Part shown: piece by piece, positions 63,928-64,000 of the stretch
Layout: the number at the start of each line of letters is the position of its first letter
How positions within the stretch are numbered: the stretch's first letter is position 1
Notes under the pieces: generated by a model
The model's database searches: none
What the model was told of the DNA's origin: nothing
Seen by the model: only the letters and a program-made list of their open reading frames with translations
From: Streptomyces sp. NBC_00239
GTDB lineage: Bacteria > Actinomycetota > Actinomycetes > Streptomycetales > Streptomycetaceae
NCBI RefSeq assembly: GCF_036194065.1
Contig: NZ_CP108095.1
Coordinates: forward strand, 4,774,001-4,838,000
Direction of reading: 5' to 3'
Length of the DNA: 64,000 nucleotides
Translations under genes and position numbers: made by a program

Positions 63928-64000
63928 CCACGACCGTGGCGGGTCCCGCTGGGGGCTGTGGACGGTCCCCAGCCTGTGGATACCTCCGTCACCCGTGTCG

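Overview
The window is very GC-rich, with GTG/TTG starts, ATGA/GTGA start-stop overlaps and a Streptomyces-specific gene set: rodlins, chaplins, an HrdD-type sigma factor and a class F sortase. I read it as Streptomyces chromosome. Both edges cut into neighbouring sequence; the first gene may begin before base 1.

Layout. 0-7.7 kb: a large S11 D-Ala-D-Ala carboxypeptidase, a polytopic membrane protein, an 81-bp tandem repeat, a small secreted protein coupled to a class F sortase, and an HNH protein. 7.8-12.5 kb: tRNA-Arg(CCU) with its terminator, a hydroxyacyl-CoA dehydrogenase, a type II thioesterase, a secreted M6 metalloprotease, and a TetR regulator with its DHA2 efflux pump. 14.4-20.2 kb: hrdD behind a textbook SigR promoter, a WYL regulator divergent from a second DHA2 pump, and fruR-fruK without an adjacent fruA. 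20.3-23 kb: housekeeping-like genes (P1 peptidase, VKOR). 23.1-28.2 kb: an aerial-hypha surface cluster with two rodlins, three short chaplins, one unusual wall-anchored protein with a single chaplin domain on a long Pro-rich stalk, and two unknown secreted proteins. 28.4-43.6 kb: a Wzx/Wzy-type exopolysaccharide locus (two GT4 enzymes, a polyprenyl-phosphate glycosylphosphotransferase, flippase, polymerase, Wzz-like protein, NodB deacetylase, GNAT/CelD protein), then a secreted GH26-like hydrolase, an ATP-grasp ligase and an FAD oxidoreductase. 43.7-50.9 kb: a PAS-GAF-SpoIIE-HATPase phosphatase, small secreted or lipoproteins, a P450 and an LtrA-like protein.

51.1-62.4 kb is the most interesting region: an anaerobic/redox island on the + strand. 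It holds NarK, pyruvate formate-lyase and its radical-SAM activase, a polytopic membrane subunit with a C-terminal Cys ribbon, a molybdopterin oxidoreductase, a four-cluster ferredoxin subunit, a membrane-anchored Rieske protein, a small membrane protein and a second NarK. PFL retains its catalytic CC pair and radical Gly. The molybdoenzyme carries the Nas/Nap-type RLCM motif rather than a formate-dehydrogenase Cys/Sec-His motif, so a nitrate reductase is more likely than a formate dehydrogenase. Ahead of pfl lie an 18-bp palindrome matching the Rex operator and, 4 bp on, a 16/20 match to the DevR/DosR box. This suggests joint control by NADH/NAD+ ratio and hypoxia. The window closes with mscL and a SAF/CpaB-like protein.

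From memory, hrdD, fruR, fruK and mscL lie close together in S. coelicolor (about SCO3202 to SCO3190). If so, the roughly 40 kb from the chaplin cluster to the second narK is accessory DNA placed into a conserved neighbourhood. That needs a synteny comparison.
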